A stretch of DNA of 64,000 nucleotides from Bradyrhizobium sp. in8p8 (GCF_000426845.1 NZ_KE384580.1:53008-117007), one strand, 5' to 3'. Counted from the stretch's first letter, positions 26,644 to 35,646 are shown. The notes: generated from the sequence alone by a model not told the origin. Numbers and translations are program-made.

Positions 26644-27101
26644 CCATCCGCCCGTTCTACGAACCCCGCATGCTGGAAATGCGGTTGGAGGAATACGCAA
26701 ACATCGCCATCGACGGCGGGCTCTGGCTCGTTGGGGAGGTGCTGGCGCAGCGTCCCTCGATGAGCGATGATTTCGTCCCCGATCCCCGCTACCTCTACAA
26801 GCCCCGGGATCTGGACGCGGCGATCATCGAGCTTCGCGCGAGCAACGAGGACCTGCGTCACCGGATCTTCATCGCGGGATTCCTGAGGCTGCCGGACAAC
26901 GGCGCGCAGGCGACGTTCCGGCGCTTGCTCGTGAAGCACGCCGAGATGCTGCATGAGGCGCTCCGCTTCGAATGGACGCGCCGGTGTGACAAGACGATCG
27001 GAGGCCGCAAACCATCAGGCAAGCTCGTCAGGGTCGACCTGTACGAGAAATTGAGGGCTACAACCGCAGGCAAAGAGTTGGCGATCGAGGTCAAGAAATA
27101 G
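26640..27101 (+). CDS. Hypothetical protein
   Basis: This 153-residue protein starts in the stop codon of the 70-residue gene, with AAAAGGAG ten bases upstream. It is mostly helical (LDAAIIELRASNEDLRHRIF, FRRLLVKHAEMLHEALRFEW) and ends in a lysine-rich tail. I cannot assign a family. It is the last gene before the serine recombinase and probably belongs with the relaxase transcript. Confidence 0.55.
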   Translation: MTIRPFYEPRMLEMRLEEYANIAIDGGLWLVGEVLAQRPSMSDDFVPDPRYLYKPRDLDAAIIELRASNEDLRHRIFIAGFLRLPDNGAQATFRRLLVKHAEMLHEALRFEWTRRCDKTIGGRKPSGKLVRVDLYEKLRATTAGKELAIEVKK

Positions 27102-27154
27102 TTGTTGCAGATGCTTGTAGAGCTGCGAGACTCAGGAGCGAAAGGCTTGATGAC

Positions 27155-28838
27155 ATGAGTAAGCACGCGCGTAAATCGAACAGCGCAGTCGACGCCAATT
27201 CGTCCCGAGTGGCCTTCTACTTGCGCGTCTCGACGGATCGACAGGCGAAACACGATCTCTCGATTCCAGATCAGCGCGCCCAATTGCGCGCATGGTGTGA
27301 GGCTAGAGGTCATCAAGTTGTCGGGGAGTTTATCGAAGCCGGCGCATCGGCTACCGACGACAAACGCCCAGTTTTCCAACAGATGATCGAACGCGCCTGC
27401 GACGGTGAGCATGCATTCGACCTGATCGTCGTGCACAGCTATAGCCGCTTCTTCCGCGACGCCTTCGGACAGGAATTCTACCTGAGGAAGCTGGCGAAGC
27501 ATGATGTAAAGCTAGTTTCGATTACCCAACCGCTCGGCGACGACGACGATCCCGTGCAGGCCATGATGCGTAAAGTCATCGCGCTATTCGACGAGTATCA
27601 GTCCAAGGAAAATGCCAAACATGTCATCAGGAACATGAAGGCAAATGCTCAACATGGCTTCTGGAATGGCTCGCCAGTGCCGTTAGGCTATGTTCTGGTC
27701 GAGGTAGAGAAGCGCGGCACGAAGATCAAGAAGACGCTCGCAATCGATCCGGTCGATGCAGAAACGGTCCAGCTTATCTTCAAGCTCTACCTCTACGCGA
27801 TGGCTCCTCGGGGGCACTCGGCGTCAAGGAAGTCGTCAAATGGCTCAATAGCCACGGGTACCGCACCAGGAAGGGTAAGACGTTTGGCACCGGCACGATC
27901 TACAAGATCCTGACGAATACCACCTACGTTGGCGAGTGGAAGTTCAACCAGATGTCTTCACGGACCGGCAAACGCAAGCCGGACGACGAGGTCATCACGA
28001 CCGCTGTTCCCGCGATCATCGAGCCCCACGTCTTCGAACAGGTCCGCCGACAACTTCATGCGCGGAGCCCGAAGGTGGTGGCACCGCGCGTGACGACTGG
28101 TCCGATCTTGCTCACGGGGTTGGCCGTCTGCGCGACTTGTGAAGGAGCCATGACGTTACGGACCGGAACCTCGAAGACCGGACGCGTCCATCGGTACTAT
28201 TCCTGTTCGACCTGTAACCGAAAAGGAAAGACGGCTTGCAAAGGTCGGTCGGTCCGAATGGAAAAGTTGGACGAATTGGTCACCACGCAACTGGCTGAAC
28301 GATTGTTCCAGCCAGAGCGACTGGCAGCGATCCTTTCGTCGTTATCGGCGCGTCGCGCAGAAAAGGCGGACGCCGTGAATGCGCGTATCGCGGCGCTCCA
28401 GCGCGAACTCAGCGATGCCGACGAAAAACTTGGGCGCCTTTACAAGCTCATCGAAGAGGGGGTCACGGAGATCGACGATGTCCTCAAGGACCGCTTGAAT
28501 GTTCTGAAGGCGGATCGTGATCGCTCAAAGGCTGCACTAGAGCGGGCCAAGTCACACTCATTAAACGTAATTCAAATTGATCCCGCGTTGCTTGAGAAGT
28601 TCGGCCGCACCATGCGGGAAAACTTCACCTCCGGGTCCATCCCATTCCGGAAAGCCTACCTACAGTCGCTCATCAGCGTAATTGAAGTCGACGACACCGC
28701 GATCCGGATCAAGGGCAGCAGGGATGTGCTCGAAAAGGCGGTTTTGGCCAGCCGAAATGGGGCCATTCCGGGTTCGCAGATGAGTACTGGGTGGCGCTCC
28801 CTAGGGGAATCGAACCCCTGTTTCAGCCTTGAGAGGGT
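27155..28838 (+). pseudogene. Large serine recombinase (integrase), single-base frameshift
   Basis: The N-terminal frame (27155 to about 27800) is a resolvase domain with the catalytic serine in AFYLRVSTDRQ and HSYSRFFRDAFGQEFY. The second frame carries the recombinase domain (GVKEVVKWLNSHGYRTRKG), a zinc ribbon with CATCEGAM and YYSCSTCNRKGKTACKG, and a coiled coil (AALQRELSDADEKLGRLYKLI is a longer helix at 28395-28460). Restoring one G near 27798-27801 (GCG-GAT-GGC) joins the frames. The C-terminal tail STGWRSLGESNPCFSLER is encoded by the antisense of a tRNA 3' end, as often seen when such recombinases abut their attachment site. The reading frame then stays open to 29205 through unrelated DNA. 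Confidence 0.85.
28792..28838 (-). tRNA. 3' half of tRNA-Glu(CTC): attachment-site scar
   Basis: On the minus strand the sequence from the anticodon loop (CTCTCAA) through the anticodon 3' stem GGCTG, the T arm (AGGGG-TTCGATT-CCCCT), the acceptor 3' strand and CCA matches the 3' half of a glutamate tRNA with anticodon CTC. The 5' half is missing: the bases upstream do not provide the CAGCC strand needed to close the anticodon stem. The break falls in the anticodon arm, where tRNA-targeting integrases commonly exchange strands, and it sits at the end of the recombinase gene. This is therefore an att site and not a functional tRNA. Confidence 0.75.
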
Positions 28839-29001
28839 TATGTCAATCCGATTGATGATCATCGTGCGAGCATTCCGCGATGGAGATTTACGGACATGGT
28901 TTCGCCTGCCTAACTTTAGCGCCCTGGAACAGCAACTGGGATATAGTTCCGGGCGCCTCGATCCTCCGGGAGATTCGGGCCTGATGAACCTCCGGGTCAG
29001 C

Positions 29002-30075
29002 TTATCTGGCCCGCTCATCACCTCGTGTTTCGTCGCGCCCATCGGCATCGACGCCCTGATCCGCGTCGCGGCGCCGGCTATTGGCAAGCTCCGCAAGCTC
29101 ATTCTTCAACGCATGCCGGCGCGTCTCGACAGCGGGCATGTCTTTGACGAATTGCCGAACTTGGCGAGCCAACTCGCGATCTACTGGCGCTTCAGAGCGC
29201 TGTAGTTCGGCGGCATAATCGAGATATCGACGCCGGATCACGTCCTGACGGGACTTAATTTGTTCGTCCCAGGGGTTTTTGGCGGTCCTGCCACCCCTCA
29301 CCTCCGAAAGCACCTTGTCACGGGCGAGCCGATCGACATTGGGCGTGACCTTTCGCTTGCGCATCGCGAGGACCGCCCCGCGATCGGCCTTTCTCACCTG
29401 TCCGCGGGTTCGCCGCGGCGTCGCCTCCGCCGCGATCCCGCGAAGCTGGAGTTCGCCAGCAAACCGCTCCCGCCAGGCCTGAAGATCCGCCTTGCGGGGG
29501 TTGAGGCGCCTGCCGTCATGGCCGAACGACCGAACGGTCAAGTGCACATGGGGATGCTTGTCGTCGAGATGCTGGACAAAGACGTAGTCGTGATTGTCCC
29601 CGAACGTCTCGATGGCGAATGCCCGCGCTGAATCCTTAACGGCGACCGTATCGGTTCCGGCCGGCATTGACAGAATAATGTTGATCGAAAGCGATCCGTC
29701 ACGGCGGCGCTTGTCGTCGAGGCCGGCATCATCCTCCCAGCGTTGCTGCAGGTCCTTCAATCCGGAACGACCCGCCAGTGTCGCGCCCTGCTCTGTTTCC
29801 GCATCGAGCTCACCGTTTCGCGTGATGTATGCAAGGTGCGACTTGAGATGCGCTACGCTCTTTGTGCGACCGGTGATCTTGACCATCACCTCTGGTGCTC
29901 GGCGCACGATGCGTTCGAGCTTTGCACGCATCGCCGGCGTCAGGAGGCCCGGAGCGCCCGGATCTGGGATATCCCACTCGGCCCGCCGCGGGCGCCGATT
30001 GGGCGTTTCCCAGACATACGAGATCGGCGGAAGTTCGGAGGTCAGGTCGGTCGGCCGCGGCGAGCGCCGGCTCAT
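29002..30075 (-). CDS. MOBP/VirD2-like relaxase (MobA type)
   Basis: This 357-residue relaxase would nick a plasmid oriT and stay bound to the 5' end. The start at 30075 (MSRRSPRP) overlaps the MobC-like stop in ATGA. Residues 80-90 (HLAYITRNGEL) contain the probable catalytic Tyr83. The HUH-type metal site is HPHVH at 174-178, followed by LTVRSFGHDGRRLNPRKADLQAWRE, a pattern common in rhizobial plasmid relaxases. The C-terminus is a basic helical region (ELARQVRQFVKDM). It is smaller than relaxases with fused primase or helicase. It is the second relaxase of the window and is intact. Confidence 0.85.
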   Translation of the reverse strand: MSRRSPRPTDLTSELPPISYVWETPNRRPRRAEWDIPDPGAPGLLTPAMRAKLERIVRRAPEVMVKITGRTKSVAHLKSHLAYITRNGELDAETEQGATLAGRSGLKDLQQRWEDDAGLDDKRRRDGSLSINIILSMPAGTDTVAVKDSARAFAIETFGDNHDYVFVQHLDDKHPHVHLTVRSFGHDGRRLNPRKADLQAWRERFAGELQLRGIAAEATPRRTRGQVRKADRGAVLAMRKRKVTPNVDRLARDKVLSEVRGGRTAKNPWDEQIKSRQDVIRRRYLDYAAELQRSEAPVDRELARQVRQFVKDMPAVETRRHALKNELAELANSRRRDADQGVDADGRDETRGDERAR

Positions 30076-30590
30076 GACTGTCCATTCCAATAGTCGGCAT
30101 TGCCGTGCAGCGCGCTACGCAATTGCGCCAGCTCTCTTTCGATGACCAATGTGGCCTCTTGAATTGCGGACAGATCGGGCTCAACCGCCCTGCCCTGCAG
30201 CACGCTGGTGTTTGCGGCGCGTGCGATCTGGTTGATGTTGCCGCCAATCCGGTTGAGTTCGCGAACGATCGCGCGAAGCGCGGCATGCTCGTCCGGGGAA
30301 TGCTGAACGGGCGACGCCAACCGCGAGCGCACCAGCGCGACGATCCAGCCGGTTCGGGTCATGCCACGCTGATGTGACACTTCAGCAAGCTGCCGCATCT
30401 CGCTCTCACGAAATCGCACGGTCACCTTCTCCCGTCGCCCGACGGGCAACGCCAAGATGCGCGGCGCTGGTGCGGCTAGTGCATCAGCGATCAGACGTCG
30501 CAGCAGCGCGGATTTGCCACCCTGTGTCGCTGCAAGAACTGAGAACTCCGCCGCGACTTGGTCGGAGACGCGAAGCGAGATCAGAGCCAT
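30072..30590 (-). CDS. MobC-like relaxosome accessory protein
   Basis: This 172-residue protein has a ribbon-helix-helix-like N-terminus (ALISLRVSDQVAAEFSVLA). Its C-terminal segment, LRAIVRELNRIGGNINQIARAAN, is the hallmark of MobC/BMC-type mobilisation proteins. The ATG at 30590 is used because the five residues upstream in the same frame lie in the spacer. It overlaps the relaxase gene by four bases. MobC proteins melt DNA at oriT to help the relaxase. An oriT is expected in the spacer upstream (30591-31017) but I cannot point to a nick site. Confidence 0.8.
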   Translation of the reverse strand: MALISLRVSDQVAAEFSVLAATQGGKSALLRRLIADALAAPAPRILALPVGRREKVTVRFRESEMRQLAEVSHQRGMTRTGWIVALVRSRLASPVQHSPDEHAALRAIVRELNRIGGNINQIARAANTSVLQGRAVEPDLSAIQEATLVIERELAQLRSALHGNADYWNGQS

Positions 30591-31017
30591 GCACGCCAAT
30601 CCCAATCGCGATGTAATACATCGCTGGCGCGAAGCCTATCCTGCACTAGAAAACGCGAATCCTTCCACCCCCTCGATGTTGGTTCAAACCAACAGGCTCG
30701 ACATTCAACCCGCGGGTGTTGCTGCAACTGAGACCCACCCCAGCCGACGATCGATGCGAAGAATTCCTCTGGGAATGACGCAGCCGGCTCCACCCCCAGT
30801 GCTTCCACTCCACGAACACCGCGCGTGGAGATCGGCAACATTGGCACCGAGCATGTGGGCCGCGGCTTTCCAGCAGCCTCCGGCCTCTCTACAGCGCTGT
30901 GGGGGGCGCGTTCGGCCTCCGGCTGCTGCGCTAACGCGCCATCCTTCGGATGGGAAATCCGCTCCGCCGGCGCACTAACTGTAGCAATGTTTCTGCGGAG
31001 ACTCTTTAAGACCAGCT
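30591..31017. other. Spacer between mobilisation and parAB genes
   Basis: No gene is supported here. The spacer holds the left parAB-associated inverted repeat (30678-30693). Because relaxosome genes point away from it, it may also hold the oriT of the MobA-type system. Confidence 0.5.
30678..30693. promoter_or_regulatory. Putative centromere (parS-like) site, left copy
   Basis: The 16-bp inverted repeat GTTGGTTCAAACCAAC (7-bp arms, 2-bp centre) lies 325 bases beyond the parB stop codon. Its exact reverse complement occurs at 32806-32821 on the other side of the parAB genes, and the flanks ATG..CAG are shared. Paired sites bracketing parAB are what is expected for ParB-binding sequences. Confidence 0.65.
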
Positions 31018-31992
31018 TCATGCGAAAAAGACCTCTTCGATTGTGATGGTCGATGTTGGAACCTCTTCCGCTTCGTCTGCGCCATCCATCAGCAGCACGG
31101 CATGACGTGAGCCTTGAGAGGCTGGTCGATCGACCAGAAGACAGCCCGTGCGATCCTGGTGACGGACTCTGATCGTCAGTGATGGGCTCATTGTCTCGTT
31201 TCGACGAACCGACGAGTGAGGGCGCCTTTCCGCGCTCGGTATTACAGGGTCCGTCTCTGTCGATCGCAATGCCACCCGCGGCCGACTTCGTTCTGCTTGA
31301 GCTCCAGAGGCACCTTCGCAATCAGCATGCGAACCGCGGCCTTCAGTCCGAATTTTATGAGCCAGCTGACGTGCGTGTGCATCGGTAAAACTCTCCTGCG
31401 CTGCGCATAAGGTCTCGATGGCGTTGGGCTGTTCGCGCCACGCTTGGAAGAGTTCATACACAGCACGGATTGACGAGCCGGCAAGCTTCGACCGGAGGAA
31501 CTCCGGCATGCTCTGGACCGAGGCGTAGCGAGAAACCCAGTCCCTGGGCTTGCCGAGCTTGCGCGAGATGTCGGCCTGGCTATCGCCTAGCTCCAGACGG
31601 CCCGCGATGAACGCCGCAATTTCGGTGGCATTGAGGTCATGGCGCTGGATATTCTCGATCATCTGGACATAACGATCCGCAGAACCAACGGCCTGAATGA
31701 AAGCCGGGATGTCACGGAGCCCGGCGCGCTTGGCCGCACGATACCGCCTCGCACCCATGACGATCACGTACCGGCCTTCCTCGGTCGCTTGCCGCAGCAC
31801 GATCGGTTGCAGCACGCCATGCTGAAGGACCGATTCCGCAAGCTCCTCGATCTTCTGCTCGTCGAAGCTGCGACGCGGCTGATCCGGGTCTTCGTCAATA
31901 CGATCGATGGCGATGGAGGTGGGCTGCCCGGTTGGGGCGGCAACATCCTCCGCGGCATCAATGAGCTGCTTAAAGCTGAGATCAAGCGCCAT
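31018..31992 (-). CDS. parB: ParB partition protein
   Basis: This 324-residue ParB has the expected modules. The N-terminal ParB domain includes IAIDRIDEDPDQPRRSFDE and the GARRYRAAKRAG nucleotide-binding box. ENIQRHDLNATEIAAFI is followed by a helix-turn-helix (SQADISRKLGKPRDWVSRY, about residues 150-168). The C-terminal domain has the rhizobial type ending (DRTGCLLVDRPASQGSRHAV). The start at 31992 overlaps the end of parA, so the genes form one operon. The linker around residues 225-270 is low in similarity to other ParB proteins. Together with ParA it should segregate this replicon or an integrated second one. Confidence 0.85.
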   Translation of the reverse strand: MALDLSFKQLIDAAEDVAAPTGQPTSIAIDRIDEDPDQPRRSFDEQKIEELAESVLQHGVLQPIVLRQATEEGRYVIVMGARRYRAAKRAGLRDIPAFIQAVGSADRYVQMIENIQRHDLNATEIAAFIAGRLELGDSQADISRKLGKPRDWVSRYASVQSMPEFLRSKLAGSSIRAVYELFQAWREQPNAIETLCAAQESFTDAHARQLAHKIRTEGRGSHADCEGASGAQAERSRPRVALRSTETDPVIPSAERRPHSSVRRNETMSPSLTIRVRHQDRTGCLLVDRPASQGSRHAVLLMDGADEAEEVPTSTITIEEVFFA

Positions 31993-32743
31993 GTGCCGTC
32001 TCGTCCATCTGCGCGACGATCTTGGCGAGAACATCGCGGATTTCCCGACCAGCCTCTTGCGCAGAGCGGCGCTTCAGCTTCCAGACCGGCAGACGTTCCG
32101 CGACGGCCTCAGCGTAGCCGTCTCTTGCAACGATCTGGCCCGGGAACACATATTTGCCAGCCTCGCGCAGGAGCTGCTCAAGATGCGTCCTTTGCCGGGG
32201 CGATTTCGTGTTGAAGTTCGAGGGCAGCAACCCGAGGAACTTCGTATCCTGGCGGCCATAGCGCCTCTGCACGCCGATCACGGTCTGCATTAGACCTTTG
32301 ACTCCCTTGATCGAATAGTCCTCCAGATAGATGGGGGCCAGCACGTGCGACGCCGCAACCAAACAGCCGACACTGCGCAGCCCAAGCGATGGCGGCGTAT
32401 CGATGACGCAGGCATCGAACTGATCCGACGCGATGGCGAGGTTTTCTTGCAGAGTCGTTATGGCGGCCGCATTGCTGCGATCGAGATCAGTCAGAGAGCT
32501 ATCGGCCGGCGCGAGCGTCAGGCCTTCTTCTTCCCGAGGCACAATCCGTATCCCCGGTTTGAACAAATCCGCGGCCAACGTTGAACCGGCATACTGCCTT
32601 AACGTATCGGACGCATTGCTCTGCGCATCAACGTCGATGACTAGTACACGGAGGTGCGCTTCCGCCATGAACCAAGCCAAATGCACAGCAAGCGTCGTCT
32701 TGCCGACCCCGCCTTTTTGATTGTTGATGACAATGGTCTTCAT
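31982..32743 (-). CDS. parA: ParA partition ATPase
   Basis: This 253-residue ParA has a deviant Walker A NNQKGGVGKTT (Lys15), LVIDVDAQSNAS and Walker B CVIDTPPSLG. It has no N-terminal DNA-binding extension, so it is of the short chromosomal-like type and differs from the RepA protein of the same plasmid. It starts 62 bases from the right-hand inverted repeat, which could therefore also act as its operator. parB follows with a small overlap. A second partition system beside repABC suggests that the plasmid is a co-integrate. Confidence 0.9.
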   Translation of the reverse strand: MKTIVINNQKGGVGKTTLAVHLAWFMAEAHLRVLVIDVDAQSNASDTLRQYAGSTLAADLFKPGIRIVPREEEGLTLAPADSSLTDLDRSNAAAITTLQENLAIASDQFDACVIDTPPSLGLRSVGCLVAASHVLAPIYLEDYSIKGVKGLMQTVIGVQRRYGRQDTKFLGLLPSNFNTKSPRQRTHLEQLLREAGKYVFPGQIVARDGYAEAVAERLPVWKLKRRSAQEAGREIRDVLAKIVAQMDETAHGA

Positions 32744-32805
32744 CTTGAGGCCCGAAATGGGTCTAGCGGCGTGGGAGTCATGTCCTTGTCCTCATGTCGG
32801 GGGAT

Positions 32806-32821
32806 GTTGGTTTGAACCAAC
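32806..32821. promoter_or_regulatory. Putative centromere/operator site, right copy
   Basis: GTTGGTTTGAACCAAC is the exact reverse complement of the site at 30678-30693 and lies 62 bases upstream of parA. ParB binding here could serve both segregation and autoregulation. Confidence 0.65.
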
Positions 32822-33403
32822 AGACGATTGCGAATCCGACCACCGGAACGATCCCGAAATTCATCCGGCGAATCTCCTGCCAGAAGAGTCAGGTCAGCCC
32901 ATAGCCGTCGAGGGAACAAATTCCGGAAAGCGAGACTGGAAATCGTGCTGGTTGCTGGACGACTGCTGTCGACACGGTCGCGAGAGGATCGTCACGCGAA
33001 TGCGCGGAGACCGCTTGCGGGCTCCGGGAGCGTCGCCGCGGCGGCGCGAGTAGAGCCGTCCCGAAGGGGCTCGCCCAACCGCCCACTGCTGCAAGAGTGG
33101 ATCCCGTGGATGCGAATTCTTCTGTGCGACGGCTATCTACATCGAGGAGAATACATTCCACCGAGCAAGTCGTGTCGCCGGCGCAAGCTCGTCTATGGCC
33201 GGCTGTTGCGATAAAGACGGCCGCAATTACAAGCCAAGCATTGCGACGGGCGTCCCGGCAGCGAGTCACTGTTGAGGAAAGGTTTAGCCGGCAAGGTTCG
33301 CGGCAACCTCCGGCGCAATTGACCCATCGATAAAATGATGGATCTGCCCGGTCGATTCATAAAACTCATTGGACGGCGCCTGCTAAGGAGCAAGAATCCG
33401 CCC
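32822..33403. other. Stretch without a recognised gene
   Basis: Several short overlapping frames exist on both strands, but none has a recognisable motif, a good ribosome binding site or a consistent codon pattern. I see no repeats apart from the parS-like site at its left edge. Confidence 0.5.
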
Positions 33404-33666
33404 ATGCCGAAATCGCAACCAGAACCGCTTCATCAGCGCCGCATCGATGCCGGGCGCAATATGCGGCGGTTTTATGCATTGTCCACGCAGCCGACCCTGT
33501 TCGGAGAATGTCGCTGATCCGCAATTGGGGCCGGATCGGCACGAACGGCAAGACCATGATGCAGACCTTCGATGGCACTGCGAAGGCTGTCGAAGCATTC
33601 GGACGGCTGGAGCGCGCCAAGCGAAGGCGCGGTTATGCTGCAGTCGACGAAAAGCTGTCACGGTAG
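33404..33666 (+). pseudogene. WGR domain protein, single-base frameshift
   Basis: The first frame encodes NMRRFYALSTQPTLFGE and the second SLIRNWGRIGTNGKTMMQTF followed by AFGRLERAKRRRGY. Together these are a complete small WGR-domain protein (LFGEWSLIRNWGRIG). Adding one G after position 33510 (GAATGG-TCG) restores a single frame of about 87 residues. AAGGAG lies 12 bases before the ATG. WGR domains bind nucleic acid or poly(ADP-ribose)-type ligands in larger proteins, and the short stand-alone forms on rhizobial plasmids have no established role. The gene is broken unless the missing base is a sequencing error. Confidence 0.75.
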
Positions 33667-33768
33667 GCAATTTCTCGGGGATTACGGCTCTGGCCGTGAT
33701 GCCGGCTCTATCTGTCCCACAGCCTTGATGTCAGACGAGCAAAATCGAAACTAGACGGAGCTCGTCCC

Positions 33769-34074
33769 ATGACGACTGCCAACGAGATCGCGGAAACGAT
33801 CGCAGCCGAGAACGACCTGACAAAGGCTCAGGCGAAAACGATCGTCGATAGCGTGTTCAAGGCGATCGCTGATGCGGCCGTAACCGGAGCCGAGACGAGC
33901 CTTCCCGGGTTTGGCAAGTTCAAGGTCAAGGATAGCCCCGCGCGTGAGGGCCGCAATCCGTCGACGGGCGCAACGATTGCGATCGCAGCTTCCAGGAAGC
34001 TGACGTTTACACCTGCTAAAGCCGTGAAAGATGTTCTGAACGGAGGAGCGGCCCCAAGCGACGGTGTGTCGTAA
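33769..34074 (+). CDS. HU/IHF family DNA-binding protein
   Basis: This 101-residue protein matches the bacterial HU family over its full length: TANEIAETIAAENDLTKAQA, SLPGFGKFKVKDSPAREGRN with the beta-arm proline in RNPSTGATI, and a C-terminal helix KLTFTPAKAVKDVLN. The start has GGAG ten bases upstream. HU bends and compacts DNA, and plasmid-encoded copies often moderate expression of the incoming plasmid or assist replication initiation. It stands alone between the WGR remnant and a convergent small gene. Confidence 0.9.
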   Translation: MTTANEIAETIAAENDLTKAQAKTIVDSVFKAIADAAVTGAETSLPGFGKFKVKDSPAREGRNPSTGATIAIAASRKLTFTPAKAVKDVLNGGAAPSDGVS

Positions 34075-34092
34075 GACGCAAGACGAGGGGGC

Positions 34093-34236
34093 TTATGCCC
34101 TCTCCTCGGCCGCGAGCGCTTCGTCGCGTTGGCGGATGAGCTCGGCCAATTCGAGTTCGAGCGCCTTGCGCTCCGCCGGCGTGAATACGCAGTCGCGCAG
34201 CTCGGCGCGCAACTCTTCAATGGTGTCGATGGTCAT
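34093..34236 (-). CDS. Small acidic helical protein
   Basis: This 47-residue frame starts at 34236 with GGAG seven bases upstream. It encodes two charged helices (IEELRAELRDC and ERKALELELAELIRQRDEALAAEE). It lies immediately downstream of the DUF736 gene in the same direction. No known family is recognised; it looks like a small coiled-coil partner. The strong ribosome binding site and the coding pattern support it. Confidence 0.55.
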   Translation of the reverse strand: MTIDTIEELRAELRDCVFTPAERKALELELAELIRQRDEALAAEERA

Positions 34237-34297
34237 GATCGCATCTCCAGTCGAAGGGAGCGGGCCCCGCCTCGCGGCGGAGCCCACTGGCTGAGCC

Positions 34298-34609
34298 TCA
34301 GTCCCGGTTGGGCCGGGACCAGATCAGCTGGAGACCTTCCGCACCTTCGACCTCGGTCAGGGTGGCGTAGATCGGGGCGGGGAAGCTCGGATCGTCCAGC
34401 TTGACGGAGAGGTAGTCGCGCTCAGTGTCCTTGGCGGTCTTCTGCCAGGCAGCACCCAGCTCGACGTTGCCTGAGTAGATGCGGAAGTGCGGTCCCTTGT
34501 CGGAAGGGTTCTCGACGCGGATCAGCTTGGCCTTGACGTTGAGGTTGAGCGTCTTGATCGCGCCGGAGAAGCCATTGCCGGTGGAGGTGAAGGTGCCGAT
34601 GGTAGCCAT
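34298..34609 (-). CDS. DUF736 family protein, copy 1
   Basis: This 103-residue protein is a full-length DUF736 member (MATIGTFTSTGNGF to LQLIWSRPNRD). DUF736 proteins are abundant on rhizobial plasmids and integrative elements, have a compact beta fold and no proven function. A paralogue lies at 49337-49648 with about 85-90 percent identity, and the ~230 bases upstream of both genes are also similar. A stem-forming sequence follows the stop (34262-34285). Confidence 0.85.
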   Translation of the reverse strand: MATIGTFTSTGNGFSGAIKTLNLNVKAKLIRVENPSDKGPHFRIYSGNVELGAAWQKTAKDTERDYLSVKLDDPSFPAPIYATLTEVEGAEGLQLIWSRPNRD

Positions 34610-34624
34610 TGTCTCATTCCCTTT

Positions 34625-34858
34625 GTTTTCTCGGGCCGCGCCTATCGCGACCTCGATGGCGGTCGTGAGACCGGAGGCGATCGACCTGCACCCAAAGGGC
34701 CGAAATGAAATGGAGGGCGGCCGGCAGCGACTTTCTTGGACCGCGAGGAATGGCGCGCAGCGCCAGGGGAAGAAAGTCGAGGACGGGCGTTGCAGGGATA
34801 AGATCGAGAGCCCGCAAAGCGGGATCGCCCTTCGGTCAGACCAGCCTCTATCGAGGAC
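34625..34858 (-). repeat. Conserved leader of DUF736, copy 1
   Basis: The bases upstream of the DUF736 start match those upstream of the second DUF736 gene (49664-49900) in long blocks: GGGCCGCGCC near the start codon, GAAGAAAGTCG in the middle, and CGCCCTTCGGTCAGAC at the far end. Conservation of a non-coding stretch of this length suggests a promoter with a structured leader, or a recent segmental duplication that includes it. Confidence 0.5.
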
Positions 34859-35150
34859 GCAGATGGGTGCGCCCGTCGCGAAAACACATGGAATGAAGAC
34901 GGACGGCCCTATGCGCCATTCGGATCAAGGCAACGAGCGTCGCAGCGAAACGTCGTTCACCGTAAGCAGGCCACATAAGAGCCGGGTCATCACCTACCAG
35001 GGAAACTATCGCTGTCAGCAACGTCGGCGCACCTGTCGAAGCGGCCATCGCAAGATCGATAACGAGGCTGCCCACGTTCTCGCCATGCGGATGCAACCCG
35101 GTCCTCCGCATCCGTGCGACCGACACGCCCTGCGAGGCGTGAAACAGATG
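34859..35150. other. Stretch without a recognised gene
   Basis: A long plus-strand frame crosses this stretch, but it runs antisense through the DUF736 gene and the next minus-strand gene and has no domain signature. I see no repeats or RNA motifs here. Confidence 0.45.
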
Positions 35151-35498
35151 CTAGCGTCGGTGGACGGGCCGGCCGCCGAGTCCGGGACGATTCCGCCGGC
35201 ACGCGCGATGGAACGCAGCTTGGCGTGCCGGTTGCAACGCCACAGCATTGGTGCGGGTTGTGAGCACGATCGAAGTCGACAGCGATCCGGCTGCCGGGCT
35301 CGATTTCGATCGGACGCTATTTGGCCGGTGCCGCAGCGGGCTGTCCGCCCACTTCCGAGCGGCGGGGTCGCGCAGCGGATCGTCCTCGCAGGCCACGCAG
35401 ACGTAGCGCGGCTGGCCAGGCGCGACGTCGTCGGGCATCGCCGTCATCGGCTTCCCGCACTTCGGGCACAGCTTCCGGCTCGGGTAGAGCGGAGTCAT
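35151..35498 (-). CDS. Small zinc-ribbon protein with altered C-terminus
   Basis: The start at 35498 gives MTPLYPSRKLCPKCGKPM and then RYVCVACEDDPLRDPAARKW. This is a two-CxxC zinc ribbon found as a ~60-residue plasmid protein in Bradyrhizobium relatives (recalled, not searched). The frame as given runs to 115 residues, the last ~58 being arginine-rich and unlike the family. Reading the other frame near 35340 gives an early stop (35317-35319), which suggests an indel in CTGCGGCACCGG that extended the protein. The zinc-binding part is intact. Confidence 0.6.
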   Translation of the reverse strand: MTPLYPSRKLCPKCGKPMTAMPDDVAPGQPRYVCVACEDDPLRDPAARKWADSPLRHRPNSVRSKSSPAAGSLSTSIVLTTRTNAVALQPARQAAFHRACRRNRPGLGGRPVHRR

Positions 35499-35646
35499 GT
35501 TTTTTTCCTGCCGCGACCAGCTTAGTTCCCGGTGCGCCGCGAGCACAAGTAGATCGCCGAAACTTGTCCGCATGCACCAGAGCGCTTGACGCGGAACGCG
35601 TCTCGCACTGAAATCCGGTTTTCAGTGATGTTGCGGGGGTGGCGTC

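Noticed and set aside
28792..28838. Functional tRNA-Glu gene
   Set aside because: Only the 3' half is present; the 5' half needed for the acceptor, D and anticodon stems is missing.
28839..29205. C-terminal extension of the serine recombinase frame
   Set aside because: Beyond the tRNA half-site the frame reads into the antisense of the MOBP relaxase gene, so it is accidental read-through.
31018..31400. Frameshift in the ParB linker
   Set aside because: The linker composition looks odd, but the same frame resumes the conserved C-terminal domain, so no indel is required.
34479..35525. 348-codon plus-strand frame
   Set aside because: It runs through DUF736, its leader and the zinc-ribbon gene in antisense. 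The conserved non-coding leader argues against it.
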